A stretch of DNA of 64,000 nucleotides. It comes from Paraburkholderia sp. (GTDB taxonomy: Bacteria > Pseudomonadota > Gammaproteobacteria > Burkholderiales > Burkholderiaceae). The DNA lies in NCBI RefSeq assembly GCF_028283785.1, contig NZ_JAPWKB010000005.1:310001-374000 (forward strand), in the 5' to 3' direction. Below, piece after piece: positions 15,803-24,685 of this stretch (within the stretch, counting starts at the first letter, position 1; every line of letters starts with the position of its first letter). Both the position numbers and the translations under genes were made by a program. The notes under the pieces are model-generated. The model ran no database searches. It saw nothing but the letters and a program-made list of their open reading frames with translations, and was not told the origin of the DNA.

Positions 15803-17167
15803 ATGAAAACCGCCGCCACGGCACCCCGCGTCCGCAAGACACGCTTTACGGAAGCGACCATCGCTTTCTTCGAACGGACCATTCCCGATCCGTTCGTGCT
15901 CGCCATTCTGATTACCGTCGTGGTCGCGGCGCTGTCGGTGTGTTTCGCGCCGCATGCGTCGGCGGGACGGCTGATCTCCGGCTGGTACAAAGGCTTCTTC
16001 GACATTCTGACCTTCGCGTTCCAGATCACGCTGATCCTCGTCACAGGTCACGCGTTCGCGCATGCGCCGCTGGTGCAGCGCGTCTTCAAGGCGCTGGTTT
16101 CGATCGCGCGTACGCCTGTTCAGGCGGCCGCGCTCACTTTCGTGCTGGTCGCGCTCGCGTCGTTTCTGAACTGGGGTTTCGGTCTCGTGGTCAGCGCGTT
16201 GCTCGCGCGCGAAGTGGCGAAGCGGATGCGCGTGGATTTCGCGTGGATCGTCGCAGCCGGCTTCTCCGGATGGGTCGTGTGGGCCAGTGGCATTTCGAGT
16301 TCGATCGCGCTTGCGCAATCCACGCCGGGCAGCGCGATGAACGTCGTGCAGAAGCTGACGGGCCAGGTGCTGCCGTTCGGCTCGACTGTGTTCACCAGCT
16401 TCAATCTGGTGCCGACCATCGTGATGCTGGTCGCGATGCCGTTCGTGTTCGCGTGGCTCAAGCCGCGCGACGAAGACGCCGTCGTGCTCGACACGGAGAA
16501 ACATCCGGATGCGCCGCCGCGCGTGAAACCCCAGGGCAAGCTGAGCTTCGCGCGCTGGATCGAATACTCGTGGATCGGCAGTGCGTTTATCGGCGCGGTC
16601 GGTGTCGCGGTGCTGGTTGTGGCGCGCAGCGAACACATTGCGTTCACGGGCGTCAACGCGGTGATCTTCGTGATGTTCATCGCAGGCGTGATCCTGCACG
16701 GCTATCCGCTCGCCTATGCCGACGCCGTCAAGAACGCCGCGAAACAGACCGGTTCGATGATGCTTCAGTATCCGTTGTACGGCGGCATCATGGGCATGAT
16801 GGACGCGACCGGTTTGCCCGACGTGATCTCGCACTTCTTCATCACGATATCGAATGCGCACACGCTGCCGTTCTGGAGCTATGTGTGCTCGCTGATCGTC
16901 ACGTTCTTCATTCCGAGCGGCGGCGGTCACTGGGCCGTGCAAGGTCCGTTCGTAGTGCCGGCGGCGGTCGCGCTGCACGCGTCGGTGCCCGCAACGACAA
17001 TGGCCGTCGCGATGGGCGAACAGGTGTCGAACATGCTGCAACCGTTCTGGGCCGCGCCGGTCGTCGCGATGGCCGGCATCGGCGTGCAACGCGTGCTCGG
17101 CTTTACGGTGATGACCTTCCTGGTCGGCGCGGTGGTCTACGGCGTCGCGCTGGTGCTGCTGGTCTAG
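15803..17167 (+). CDS. Short-chain fatty acid/organic acid transporter, AtoE family
   Basis: A 454-residue membrane protein with about 11 hydrophobic segments. Characteristic AtoE stretches are FERTIPDPFVLAILIT near the N-terminus, SFLNWGFGLVVSALLAREVAKR, VVWASGISSSIALAQSTPGS and FFIPSGGGHWAVQGPFVVPAA. AtoE-type proteins carry short-chain fatty acids such as acetoacetate and butyrate. It is the fourth gene of the operon, 70 bases after the amidohydrolase and immediately before a second carrier of an unrelated family. The cluster may therefore handle two related acids, or exchange a substrate for a product. Confidence 0.9.
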   Translation: MKTAATAPRVRKTRFTEATIAFFERTIPDPFVLAILITVVVAALSVCFAPHASAGRLISGWYKGFFDILTFAFQITLILVTGHAFAHAPLVQRVFKALVSIARTPVQAAALTFVLVALASFLNWGFGLVVSALLAREVAKRMRVDFAWIVAAGFSGWVVWASGISSSIALAQSTPGSAMNVVQKLTGQVLPFGSTVFTSFNLVPTIVMLVAMPFVFAWLKPRDEDAVVLDTEKHPDAPPRVKPQGKLSFARWIEYSWIGSAFIGAVGVAVLVVARSEHIAFTGVNAVIFVMFIAGVILHGYPLAYADAVKNAAKQTGSMMLQYPLYGGIMGMMDATGLPDVISHFFITISNAHTLPFWSYVCSLIVTFFIPSGGGHWAVQGPFVVPAAVALHASVPATTMAVAMGEQVSNMLQPFWAAPVVAMAGIGVQRVLGFTVMTFLVGAVVYGVALVLLV

Positions 17168-17203
17168 CCAGACCTGCTCAAGACAATGAACGGAGACAAA
17201 GCC

Positions 17204-18553
17204 ATGAAAGCAGCCGTTGCATCCGACGCCGCGACGCTCAAATCCGCGCCCGCGCGAACCTTCAAGGACCGCTGGTGGGCCGTGTTCGATCTGCGGATCG
17301 GCTCGTTGCCGCTGCCGGTGTATCTCGTGCTGGTGGCAGTGCTGGCCGCGATGACGATCCGCGGCAAACTCGCCGCGGACCTGCCGACCGGCATCGCGCT
17401 GGTCGCGGTCGGCGGCTTTACCTGCGCGGAACTGGCAAAGCGGATTCCGTGGATTCGCCATATCGGCGCGACGTCGATTTTCGCCGCATTCATTCCGTCG
17501 ATGCTGGTGTACTACAAGCTGATGCCGTCGCCGGTCGTCAAGGCCGTCACCGACTTCACCAAACAGTCGAACTTCCTCTATCTGTTCATCGCCGCGATCA
17601 TCGTCGGCAGCGTGCTGGGGATGGATCGCCGCACGCTGATCAAAGGCTTCGTGCGGATTTTCATTCCGGTCGCGGCAGGCTCGATCGCAGCGGCGTGCGT
17701 CGGCACCGGCGTCGGCGTTGCGCTCGGGCTGGATCTGCATCACGCGCTGTTTCTGGTGGTGGTGCCGATCATGGCGGGCGGCGTCGGCGAAGGCGCATTG
17801 CCGCTGTCGGCGGGCTACGCGCAGATCATGGGCGTCGAGCAGGGGCCGCTGTTCGCGCAGGTGTTGTCCGCGGTGATGCTCGGCAATATCGCGGCGATCT
17901 GCTGCGCGGGGCTGTTGAGCTACCTCGGCACGCGCAAGCCGTCGTGGACCGGCAACGGCCAGTTGACCGTCGCCACCCATGCCGACGATGCCGACATGCA
18001 CAAGCCGCCGCTCGCGTTCGAGTTCGACGTCAGTTCGGTCGCGGCGGCGGGCGCGACGGCCATCGCGTTGTATCTGCTCGGGGTGTTGAGTCATCAACTG
18101 TTCGACTGGCCCGCGCCGGTCGTGATGCTGATTCTGGTGGTCGCGGCGCAATTGTTCCACGTCGTGTCGCCGCGCGTGCGGGGCGGCGCGCGCTTCATGT
18201 ACGGCTTTTTCTCGACCGCCGTCACGTATCCGCTGATGTTCGCGATCAGCGTCGCGATGACGCCGTGGGGCGAAATCGTCACCGCGTTTCACTGGGTCAA
18301 TATCGTCACCGCCGTTTCGACCGTGCTGACGCTGGTGGTGACGGGCTTTTTCGTCGGCCGGTTGATCGGCATGTACCCGGTGGAAGCCGCGATCGTCAAC
18401 GCGACACATAGCGGACTCGGCGGCACCGGCGATGTCGCGATCCTGACGGCGGCGAACCGGATGGAACTGATGCCGTTCGCGCAGATCGCGACGCGCATCG
18501 GCGGCGCCGTCACCGTGATGGTGGCGCTGGCCGCGTTTGCGTGGATCCACTGA
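17204..18553 (+). CDS. 2-hydroxycarboxylate transporter family protein (CitS/CimH-like)
   Basis: The product has 449 residues from the ATG at 17204, which has GGAG about 8 bases upstream; an ATG at 17186 is also in frame but lacks a site. About 11 hydrophobic helices are present. The family's two reentrant-loop motifs are visible: MAGGVGEGALPLSAGYA (GGxG) in the first half and THSGLGGTGDVAILTAANRMELMPFAQIATRIGGA (GGTG) in the second. Members move citrate, malate, citramalate or lactate with protons or sodium. It ends the operon and is the best clue that the substrate is a 2-hydroxy acid. Confidence 0.92.
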   Translation: MKAAVASDAATLKSAPARTFKDRWWAVFDLRIGSLPLPVYLVLVAVLAAMTIRGKLAADLPTGIALVAVGGFTCAELAKRIPWIRHIGATSIFAAFIPSMLVYYKLMPSPVVKAVTDFTKQSNFLYLFIAAIIVGSVLGMDRRTLIKGFVRIFIPVAAGSIAAACVGTGVGVALGLDLHHALFLVVVPIMAGGVGEGALPLSAGYAQIMGVEQGPLFAQVLSAVMLGNIAAICCAGLLSYLGTRKPSWTGNGQLTVATHADDADMHKPPLAFEFDVSSVAAAGATAIALYLLGVLSHQLFDWPAPVVMLILVVAAQLFHVVSPRVRGGARFMYGFFSTAVTYPLMFAISVAMTPWGEIVTAFHWVNIVTAVSTVLTLVVTGFFVGRLIGMYPVEAAIVNATHSGLGGTGDVAILTAANRMELMPFAQIATRIGGAVTVMVALAAFAWIH

Positions 18554-18904
18554 CGGATCTGCCTCATCCCTATTACATCATCATTTCAATTTAAAAAAAC
18601 GATGCCTCGCCAACGTTTGCGCTGAAAGCCGCATGTCGGTCCGCTATCAATCTCACCGGATTTTTGCCGTAAAGCAGTGACCGAGGAATCACCGCCGGCG
18701 GGTCGAAGCACAACAACATGCGACCAGCCGAACGGGTTCAAACGATCGCTTTTCGAAAAGCGGCGTGCGTTCTGGAATTTCGTTGATGGTTGGGAAGCGC
18801 CTTTGGATCGAGTCGAAGCTGCCGCACGGCTTCGCGTGCCCGCTCGCCATGTGTCGCGCCGATGGTTATCCACGGTCGTCGTCCTGCACGCGCCGGAGAC
18901 GCCG
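18554..18904. other. 351-bp gap between the hydroxy-acid operon and the GGDEF/EAL gene
   Basis: No supported gene. An open frame continuous with the following gene reaches back to 18677, but its sequence is arginine-rich, has no family similarity and no ribosome-binding site. The AT-rich stretch around 18575-18602 follows the transporter stop. No clear terminator hairpin is visible there. Confidence 0.6.
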
Positions 18905-21805
18905 ATGAACGCCGCCGACGACGCCATTGCGCAAGACGAGGCGACCTATCAGCGCCTCGTGCAAAGCATTACCGACTACGCGATCTATATGCTCGACGTC
19001 GACGGTATCGTCACGACGTGGAATGCCGGCGCGCAGCACGCGAAGGGCTATACCGCCGCCGAAATCATCGGCAAGCATTTCTCGTGCTTCTATTCGACCG
19101 CGGACCGGCTCGCCAATCTGCCCGGCGAGAATCTCGACATCGCGCGACGGACCGGCAAGCACGAGTCCGAAGGCTGGCGTGTGCGCAAGGATGGCGGACG
19201 CTTCTGGGCGCACGTGGTGCTCGACGCGTTGCGCGATGAAGACGGCCGGCTGTTCGGTTTCGCGAAGATCACCCGCGACTGCACCGGACAGCGTCTGATG
19301 ATGGAGAAATCGCGCGAGCACGAACGGCGCTTCCGCTATCTGGTTCAAAGCGTCACCGACTACGCGATCTACATGCTCGACACGAACGGCATCGTGTCGA
19401 ACTGGAATGCGGGCGCCGAACGCGCGAAAGGCTACAAGGCGCGCGAGATCGTCGGGCGTCATTTCAGTTGCTTCTACACGCCCGAAGACCGCGCCGCCGG
19501 TATGCCCGCCCGCAGTCTTGCCACCGCGCTCGGCGCGGGCAAACACGAAACCGAAGGCTGGCGCGTGCGCAAGGACGGCACGCGGTTCTGGGCGCACGTC
19601 GTGATCGATCCGATCTACGACGACGACGGCGAACTGTTCGGCTACGCAAAAGTCACGCGCGACCGCACCGAAGCGCGCAACCTCCAGCAACTGACCCGCG
19701 ACCACGAACGGCGCTTCCGTCTGCTCGTCGAAGGCGTCACCGATTACGCGATCTACATGCTCGACACGAACGGCATCGTGTCGAACTGGAATGCGGGCGC
19801 GCAACGCGCGAAAGGCTATACCGCGAGCGAGATCGTCGGGCGTCACTTCTCGTGTTTCTACGATCCCGAAGACCAGACGCGCGGCTTGCCGCAACTCGGT
19901 CTCGACACGGCGCGCGCTGCCGGCCGCTTCGAAACGGAAGGCTGGCGCGTGCGCAAGGACGGCACGCGTTTCTGGGCGCACGTGATCATCCAGCCGATCT
20001 ACGACGACGCCGCGAAGCTGTTCGGTTACGCAAAAATTACCCGCGACCGCAGCGAGCAACGCAAGAATTCGTTGAAGCTGGCCGAGACCACCCGCAACCT
20101 CGACCTCGCGCTCGACAACATGTTGCAGGGCATCTGCCTGTTCAATCGCCACGGCCGTCTGGTGCTGTGCAACGACCAGTTCGCGCAGATCCTGTCGATT
20201 CCCGTCGAGCGGTTGAATCCGGGCGCGCGTCTGCAATCGGTGCTGCGCGAAATCTGCGCGATTGCGCGGCCTCTGGTGTCCGATCACGCGGAATCGGCGC
20301 GCGCGCTGCGGCGTCATCTGCTGGTCGCGCTCGCGCCGAACTCACGTCAAACCACGGTCGAATTCACGCATCTCGAACGCAATGTGCTGATCGTCACGCG
20401 CATGCTGTCGCACGGCGGCTGGGTGTCCACCATCGAGGACATCACCGAGCGCCGCGACAGCGAACGGCGCATCGCCTATCTCGCGCATCACGATCCGCTG
20501 ACCGGCCTGCCGAACCGGACCAGCTTCCACGAGCATCTGCGGCATCTGCTCGAACGCCGCACGCCGCATGCGTCGTGCGCGCTGATGTATCTCGACCTGG
20601 ACCGCTTCAAGGCCGTCAACGACACGCTCGGCCATCACGTCGGCGACGAACTGCTGCGCGCGGTGGCGAGACGGCTATCGGGCATCCTGCGCGGCGGCGA
20701 TCAACTCGCGCGCCTGAGCGGCGACGAATTCACCATCGTGCTGTCGTCGTGCGCGAACGTCGAGCAGGCGTCCTCGCTCGCGGATCGGTGCGTGCGTCAA
20801 CTGACGCAGCCGTTCGAGATCGCGGGCAACGAAGTGACGGTGGGCGTGAGCATCGGCATCGTGATGTGCACGCCCGGCAGCGCCGATGTGGACACCATCC
20901 TGCAGCAAGCCGATCTCGCGCTGTACAAGGCCAAACGCGAAGGCCGCAGCGGTTATCGTCTGTACGAACACGGGATGAACGACCCGCTGCGGATGCGTAA
21001 CAAGCTGGAGGACGACCTGCGCCACGCGTTGCGGAACGGCGAATTCGACTTGCATTACCAGCCTATCGTCGATGCGAAAACCGGCGTGACGACGGCGTGC
21101 GAGGCGCTGTTGCGCTGGCGTCACGCGGACTACGGCAACGTGTCGCCCGCCGAATTCATTCCGGTTGCCGAAGAACGCGGCCTGATGCCGGAAATCGGTG
21201 AATGGGTATTGCGGCGCGCGTGTCGCGATGCGGCCGACTGGCCGTCGCCGATTCGCGTCAGCGTGAACGTGTCCCCCGCTCAACTGATCTACGACGACTT
21301 CGCGCAAATCGTCGCGGCGGCGTTGCGTGAATCCGGTTTGCCCGCGCAACGGATGGAACTGGAGATCACCGAAACGGCGTTCCTCGAACACTCGGACACG
21401 TCGCGCAAAGTGTTGACCGCGTTGCGCTCGCTCGGCGTCGGCGTGGCGATGGACGACTTCGGCACCGGCTATTCGTCGCTGAGTCTGTTGCACGGGTTTC
21501 CGTTCACGCGTATCAAGATCGACCGGAGCTTCGTGCAGGGCCTTCGCCAAAATCCGAAATCCGACGCGATCGTTCGGGCCATCGCGGGTCTGTGCGAAGA
21601 CCTCGGGATTGCAACCATCGCGGAAGGGGTCGAAAAAGACGAACAGCGCGACGCGCTGATTGCGCAAGGATGCTCGGAATTGCAGGGATTTCTGATCGGC
21701 CGGCCGATGCCGCTCGCCCAACTGAAGCGATGCTGGCAGCGTCACGCGATGCAGTGCAACATGCCAGGCTCGCCAATTGCTTACATCGGAGGAGAAAACC
21801 TTTAA
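18905..21805 (+). CDS. Triple-PAS diguanylate cyclase/phosphodiesterase (GGDEF-EAL)
   Basis: A 966-residue protein from ATG 18905 (GGAG seven bases upstream). Three tandem PAS units repeat at exactly 128 codons, each beginning TDYAIYMLD and ending WRVRKDGxRFWAHV and FGxAKITRD. A degenerate PAS-like stretch follows (LALDNMLQGICLFNRHGRLVL), then a GGDEF domain whose active-site motif reads SGDEF (about residue 602) and a complete EAL domain (EALLRWRH about 731, DDFGTGYSSLSLLHGFPFTRIKIDRSFV). The serine in SGDEF is tolerated in some active cyclases, so both c-di-GMP synthesis and breakdown are possible. It has no membrane segment. The phytochrome genes follow immediately. Confidence 0.93.
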   Translation: MNAADDAIAQDEATYQRLVQSITDYAIYMLDVDGIVTTWNAGAQHAKGYTAAEIIGKHFSCFYSTADRLANLPGENLDIARRTGKHESEGWRVRKDGGRFWAHVVLDALRDEDGRLFGFAKITRDCTGQRLMMEKSREHERRFRYLVQSVTDYAIYMLDTNGIVSNWNAGAERAKGYKAREIVGRHFSCFYTPEDRAAGMPARSLATALGAGKHETEGWRVRKDGTRFWAHVVIDPIYDDDGELFGYAKVTRDRTEARNLQQLTRDHERRFRLLVEGVTDYAIYMLDTNGIVSNWNAGAQRAKGYTASEIVGRHFSCFYDPEDQTRGLPQLGLDTARAAGRFETEGWRVRKDGTRFWAHVIIQPIYDDAAKLFGYAKITRDRSEQRKNSLKLAETTRNLDLALDNMLQGICLFNRHGRLVLCNDQFAQILSIPVERLNPGARLQSVLREICAIARPLVSDHAESARALRRHLLVALAPNSRQTTVEFTHLERNVLIVTRMLSHGGWVSTIEDITERRDSERRIAYLAHHDPLTGLPNRTSFHEHLRHLLERRTPHASCALMYLDLDRFKAVNDTLGHHVGDELLRAVARRLSGILRGGDQLARLSGDEFTIVLSSCANVEQASSLADRCVRQLTQPFEIAGNEVTVGVSIGIVMCTPGSADVDTILQQADLALYKAKREGRSGYRLYEHGMNDPLRMRNKLEDDLRHALRNGEFDLHYQPIVDAKTGVTTACEALLRWRHADYGNVSPAEFIPVAEERGLMPEIGEWVLRRACRDAADWPSPIRVSVNVSPAQLIYDDFAQIVAAALRESGLPAQRMELEITETAFLEHSDTSRKVLTALRSLGVGVAMDDFGTGYSSLSLLHGFPFTRIKIDRSFVQGLRQNPKSDAIVRAIAGLCEDLGIATIAEGVEKDEQRDALIAQGCSELQGFLIGRPMPLAQLKRCWQRHAMQCNMPGSPIAYIGGENL

Positions 21806-21944
21806 GCGGGCGACGCCGATGGCCTTAAAAACGCCGCCGGCGCTGCCTGAACCGATTGACGCGCGCATCGCGCGTGTAACCGGAAAGGCCCGCGAAGGCC
21901 GTAAAAATCAGAACGACTTGCAAAACTTACCGCGGCTAGATGAC

Positions 21945-22361
21945 ATGTATTCACTTCTGTTGGTCGACGATGAGCCGGACATTCTTGCGGCCTGGCAATT
22001 CATCCTCACCTCGGAGGGCTATGACGTGCGCTGCGCGCACAACGGCGCGGAAGCGCTCGATACCCTGAAAGTGCATCTGCCCGATCTGGTCATCACCGAC
22101 TGGACCATGCCGACGATGAACGGCGCCGAACTGTGCAGGCGCCTCGGCGCGGAGCCGCGCCTCACGACCATTCCGGTGCTGGTGCACAGCGCCGTGCCAC
22201 TGGGCGACAGCATGCATCCGACATGGACGCGCTTTCTGCAAAAGCCGTGTCCGCTGCCGCTGTTTCTTTCGACCGTCGGTCAACTTTGCGCCGAACAGCG
22301 GGCCGCGCGCCGCGCACGGCTGCGCCTCGTCGCTAACGGGCGGGCGGCGGGCGGCTTCTAG
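21945..22361 (+). CDS. Single-domain response regulator, probable phytochrome partner
   Basis: This 138-residue receiver domain has the acidic pair DDE (residues 8-10), phosphoacceptor Asp52 in LVITDWTMPTMNG, and the conserved lysine in FLQKPCPLP. There is no output domain, only a short basic tail (AEQRAARRARLRLVANG). The frame opens further upstream, with candidate starts at TTG 21777 inside the preceding gene and ATG 21819. The receiver fold begins at 21945, so that start is preferred, although its ribosome-binding site is weak. It sits 72 bases upstream of the bacteriophytochrome in the same orientation and is likely its phosphorylation target. Confidence 0.85.
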   Translation: MYSLLLVDDEPDILAAWQFILTSEGYDVRCAHNGAEALDTLKVHLPDLVITDWTMPTMNGAELCRRLGAEPRLTTIPVLVHSAVPLGDSMHPTWTRFLQKPCPLPLFLSTVGQLCAEQRAARRARLRLVANGRAAGGF

Positions 22362-22433
22362 CCGGTCCCGCGCGGTCGCGCCGATTTTCTGCGAACGCTC
22401 AACTTCCGTCGCAAGCCAGGCTATATTTTCGCC

Positions 22434-24629
22434 ATGGACAACAACGAACAACTTCCGGAGATCGTCGCCAACTGCGACCAGGAACCGATTCACGCGCTGG
22501 GCTTTATCCAGCCGCACGGCGCGCTGCTCGGATTCGACCGCGACGGCCGCCTGCTCGCCAGGAGCGCGAACGCGACGGAATGGCTCGGACCGTTGCCGGA
22601 GCTCGGCGAACCGGTCACCGACGCGCATCTGAGTCCGCTGTCGCGGCAAACGCTGCGGGCGGCGCTGGCCGATCCCCATATGCCGCTTGAAAGCGTCGAA
22701 TGCAAAGGCGTGCGCGGCGACCGTTTCGACCTCGTTCTTCACTGGTCGGGCGAGATGCTGATTGCCGAGTTCGAGCAACTGGCCCTCAACACACCCGCGG
22801 CCTCGCAATTCGCGTTGTACGCACAACGCGCGATCCAGCGTCTGCAAGCGAACGATTACGCCGACCCCGCCTCGCTGCTGCAAGCCACCGCCGAAGCGAT
22901 CCGTGCAATGACCGGCTTCGACCGCGTGATGGGCTACCGGTTTCTGCTCGACGGCAGCGGCGAAGTGCTGGGCGAAGCGCGACGCGACGATCTACCGCCG
23001 TACATGCATCAACGCTATCCGGCGGGCGACATTCCCGCGCAGGCGCGGCGTCTGTATGTGCTCAATCCGATCCGCCAGATTGCATCGGTCGATGCGCCGC
23101 CGGTGCCGATCGAACCGCCGCTGCATCCACGCACCAACGGTGCGTACGATCTCAGCTATTCGGTGTTGCGCAGCGTGTCGCCGATTCATATCGAGTACCT
23201 GAAGAACATGGGTGTCGGTGCGTCGATGAGCGTATCGATCATCGTCAACGGCAAGCTGTGGGGACTGTTCGCGTGCCATCACATGACGGCGTACCGCGCC
23301 TCGCATGCGGTGCGGCTGTCGTGCACCGTGCTGACCCAGGTGGTGTCGATCCTGATCGCGCAGATCGAAGCCCGGCAACGCGCGCTCAACGAGCGGCGCG
23401 TGCATGAACTGCGCACCCAGATCGCGTCCGAACTGATGCAGGCCGACGATCCGCTCGCCGGACTCGCGGTCGCCGCGCCGGAAGTCGCGTCGTTGCTCGC
23501 CAGCGAAGCAGTGATGGCGATCGTCGATCGGGAAGTGATTGCCCTTGGCCGTGCGCCCGTGGCCGACAAGGACAGCCTGTGGGCGCTCGCGGAGCATATG
23601 GCGAACTCCCGGCAGGACTTGCTCGCCACGTCGTCGCTGTCGGCCGATCTGCCGACGCTCGGTCCGCTCCGCACGCTCGACGGCGACGCCGCAGGCTGCC
23701 TCGCGATCCAGATGCTCGGCGATGCGCGGATCACGATCGTCTGGTTGCGCGACGAACTGGTCGAAACCATCAACTGGGCAGGACCGCCCGACAAGGTCAT
23801 CGCCAGGGGGCCGAACGGCGTACGCCTGACGCCGCGCGGGTCGTTCGAAGTGTGGAAGCAGACCGTGCGCGGCCGTAGTCGTGAATGGACCGAAATGGAC
23901 CAGTTCGCCGCACGCGAGTTGAAAGCGATTCTTCAGGATGTCGCGCTTCACCGGATGCGCGAGGCGGAACGCGCGCGGACCACCTTGCTCGCCACGCTCG
24001 GCCACGATCTGCGCAACCCGTTGCAGGCGATCAACATGGCCGTGCAACTGATGGGCCGCGGCCTCGCGACCAGCAACGACACGGCGAAGCGCGTCGAGGG
24101 ATCGACGCGGCGCATGCAGTCGCTGATCAACTACATTCTCGATGTCAGCCGGATCCGCTCCGGCGTGGGTCTGGGTCTGAGCCGCGAGCAGGTCGGACTA
24201 AAGGATCTGCTGGAATCGACGGTCGAACAGAACCGGCTGACGCATCCCGGCATCACGATCACCACGCAATGGGCCGACGATCTCGGTCAGGCGTTCGTCG
24301 ATCAGGACCGCTTCCACCAGGCGCTCGGCAACCTGATCAGCAACGCGCGGCAACATGGCGACATGAAGTATCCGATCGAGCTGATCGCGCACCTCGACGA
24401 CGCATCCACTACGATCGAAGTGCGCAATCGCGTGATCGCCAAACCGGCGATGCCGTTCGAACGTCTGACCGATCCGTTCAAGAGCGGCTCGCTAGGCAAT
24501 CCGAACAATCGCGGCGGGCTCGGACTTGGCCTGTATATCGCCAGCGCGATCGTCAAAGGGCATGGCGCGGAACTCAGCGGCAATTTCACCGAGACAGAAG
24601 CGCGAATCCGGATTGCGCTGCCTCGCTAA
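22434..24629 (+). CDS. bphP: Bacteriophytochrome sensor histidine kinase
   Basis: A 731-residue photoreceptor kinase. The N-terminal PAS extension carries the biliverdin-attaching cysteine position (Cys14, VANCDQEPIHALGFIQPHG). The GAF domain has the chromophore-contacting PAGDIPAQAR (Asp199-Ile-Pro) and CHHM (about 281-284). The PHY domain includes the conserved PRGSFEVWKQTV tongue. A histidine kinase follows with phosphoacceptor His524 (LGHDLRNPLQAI) and ATPase G-boxes (RGGLGLGLYIASAI). It should sense red/far-red light with biliverdin. No heme oxygenase gene to make biliverdin is adjacent. A single-domain response regulator and a c-di-GMP enzyme are upstream, suggesting light control of lifestyle. 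Confidence 0.95.
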   Translation: MDNNEQLPEIVANCDQEPIHALGFIQPHGALLGFDRDGRLLARSANATEWLGPLPELGEPVTDAHLSPLSRQTLRAALADPHMPLESVECKGVRGDRFDLVLHWSGEMLIAEFEQLALNTPAASQFALYAQRAIQRLQANDYADPASLLQATAEAIRAMTGFDRVMGYRFLLDGSGEVLGEARRDDLPPYMHQRYPAGDIPAQARRLYVLNPIRQIASVDAPPVPIEPPLHPRTNGAYDLSYSVLRSVSPIHIEYLKNMGVGASMSVSIIVNGKLWGLFACHHMTAYRASHAVRLSCTVLTQVVSILIAQIEARQRALNERRVHELRTQIASELMQADDPLAGLAVAAPEVASLLASEAVMAIVDREVIALGRAPVADKDSLWALAEHMANSRQDLLATSSLSADLPTLGPLRTLDGDAAGCLAIQMLGDARITIVWLRDELVETINWAGPPDKVIARGPNGVRLTPRGSFEVWKQTVRGRSREWTEMDQFAARELKAILQDVALHRMREAERARTTLLATLGHDLRNPLQAINMAVQLMGRGLATSNDTAKRVEGSTRRMQSLINYILDVSRIRSGVGLGLSREQVGLKDLLESTVEQNRLTHPGITITTQWADDLGQAFVDQDRFHQALGNLISNARQHGDMKYPIELIAHLDDASTTIEVRNRVIAKPAMPFERLTDPFKSGSLGNPNNRGGLGLGLYIASAIVKGHGAELSGNFTETEARIRIALPR

Positions 24630-24685
24630 GCGTGAGCGGAACGCCGACCGTGCGACACGCCCGGTCAGTCATGCACCGCATCCGC

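Noticed and set aside
15599..18550. A 983-codon open frame on the minus strand
   Set aside because: It is opposite three genes with clear family matches. Its product is rich in Arg, His and Asp, as expected for the shadow of GC-rich coding DNA, and it has no domain resemblance.
18674..18904. N-terminal extension of the GGDEF/EAL protein
   Set aside because: No ribosome-binding site and no domain content; the ATG at 18905 has GGAG at good distance and begins just before the first PAS unit.
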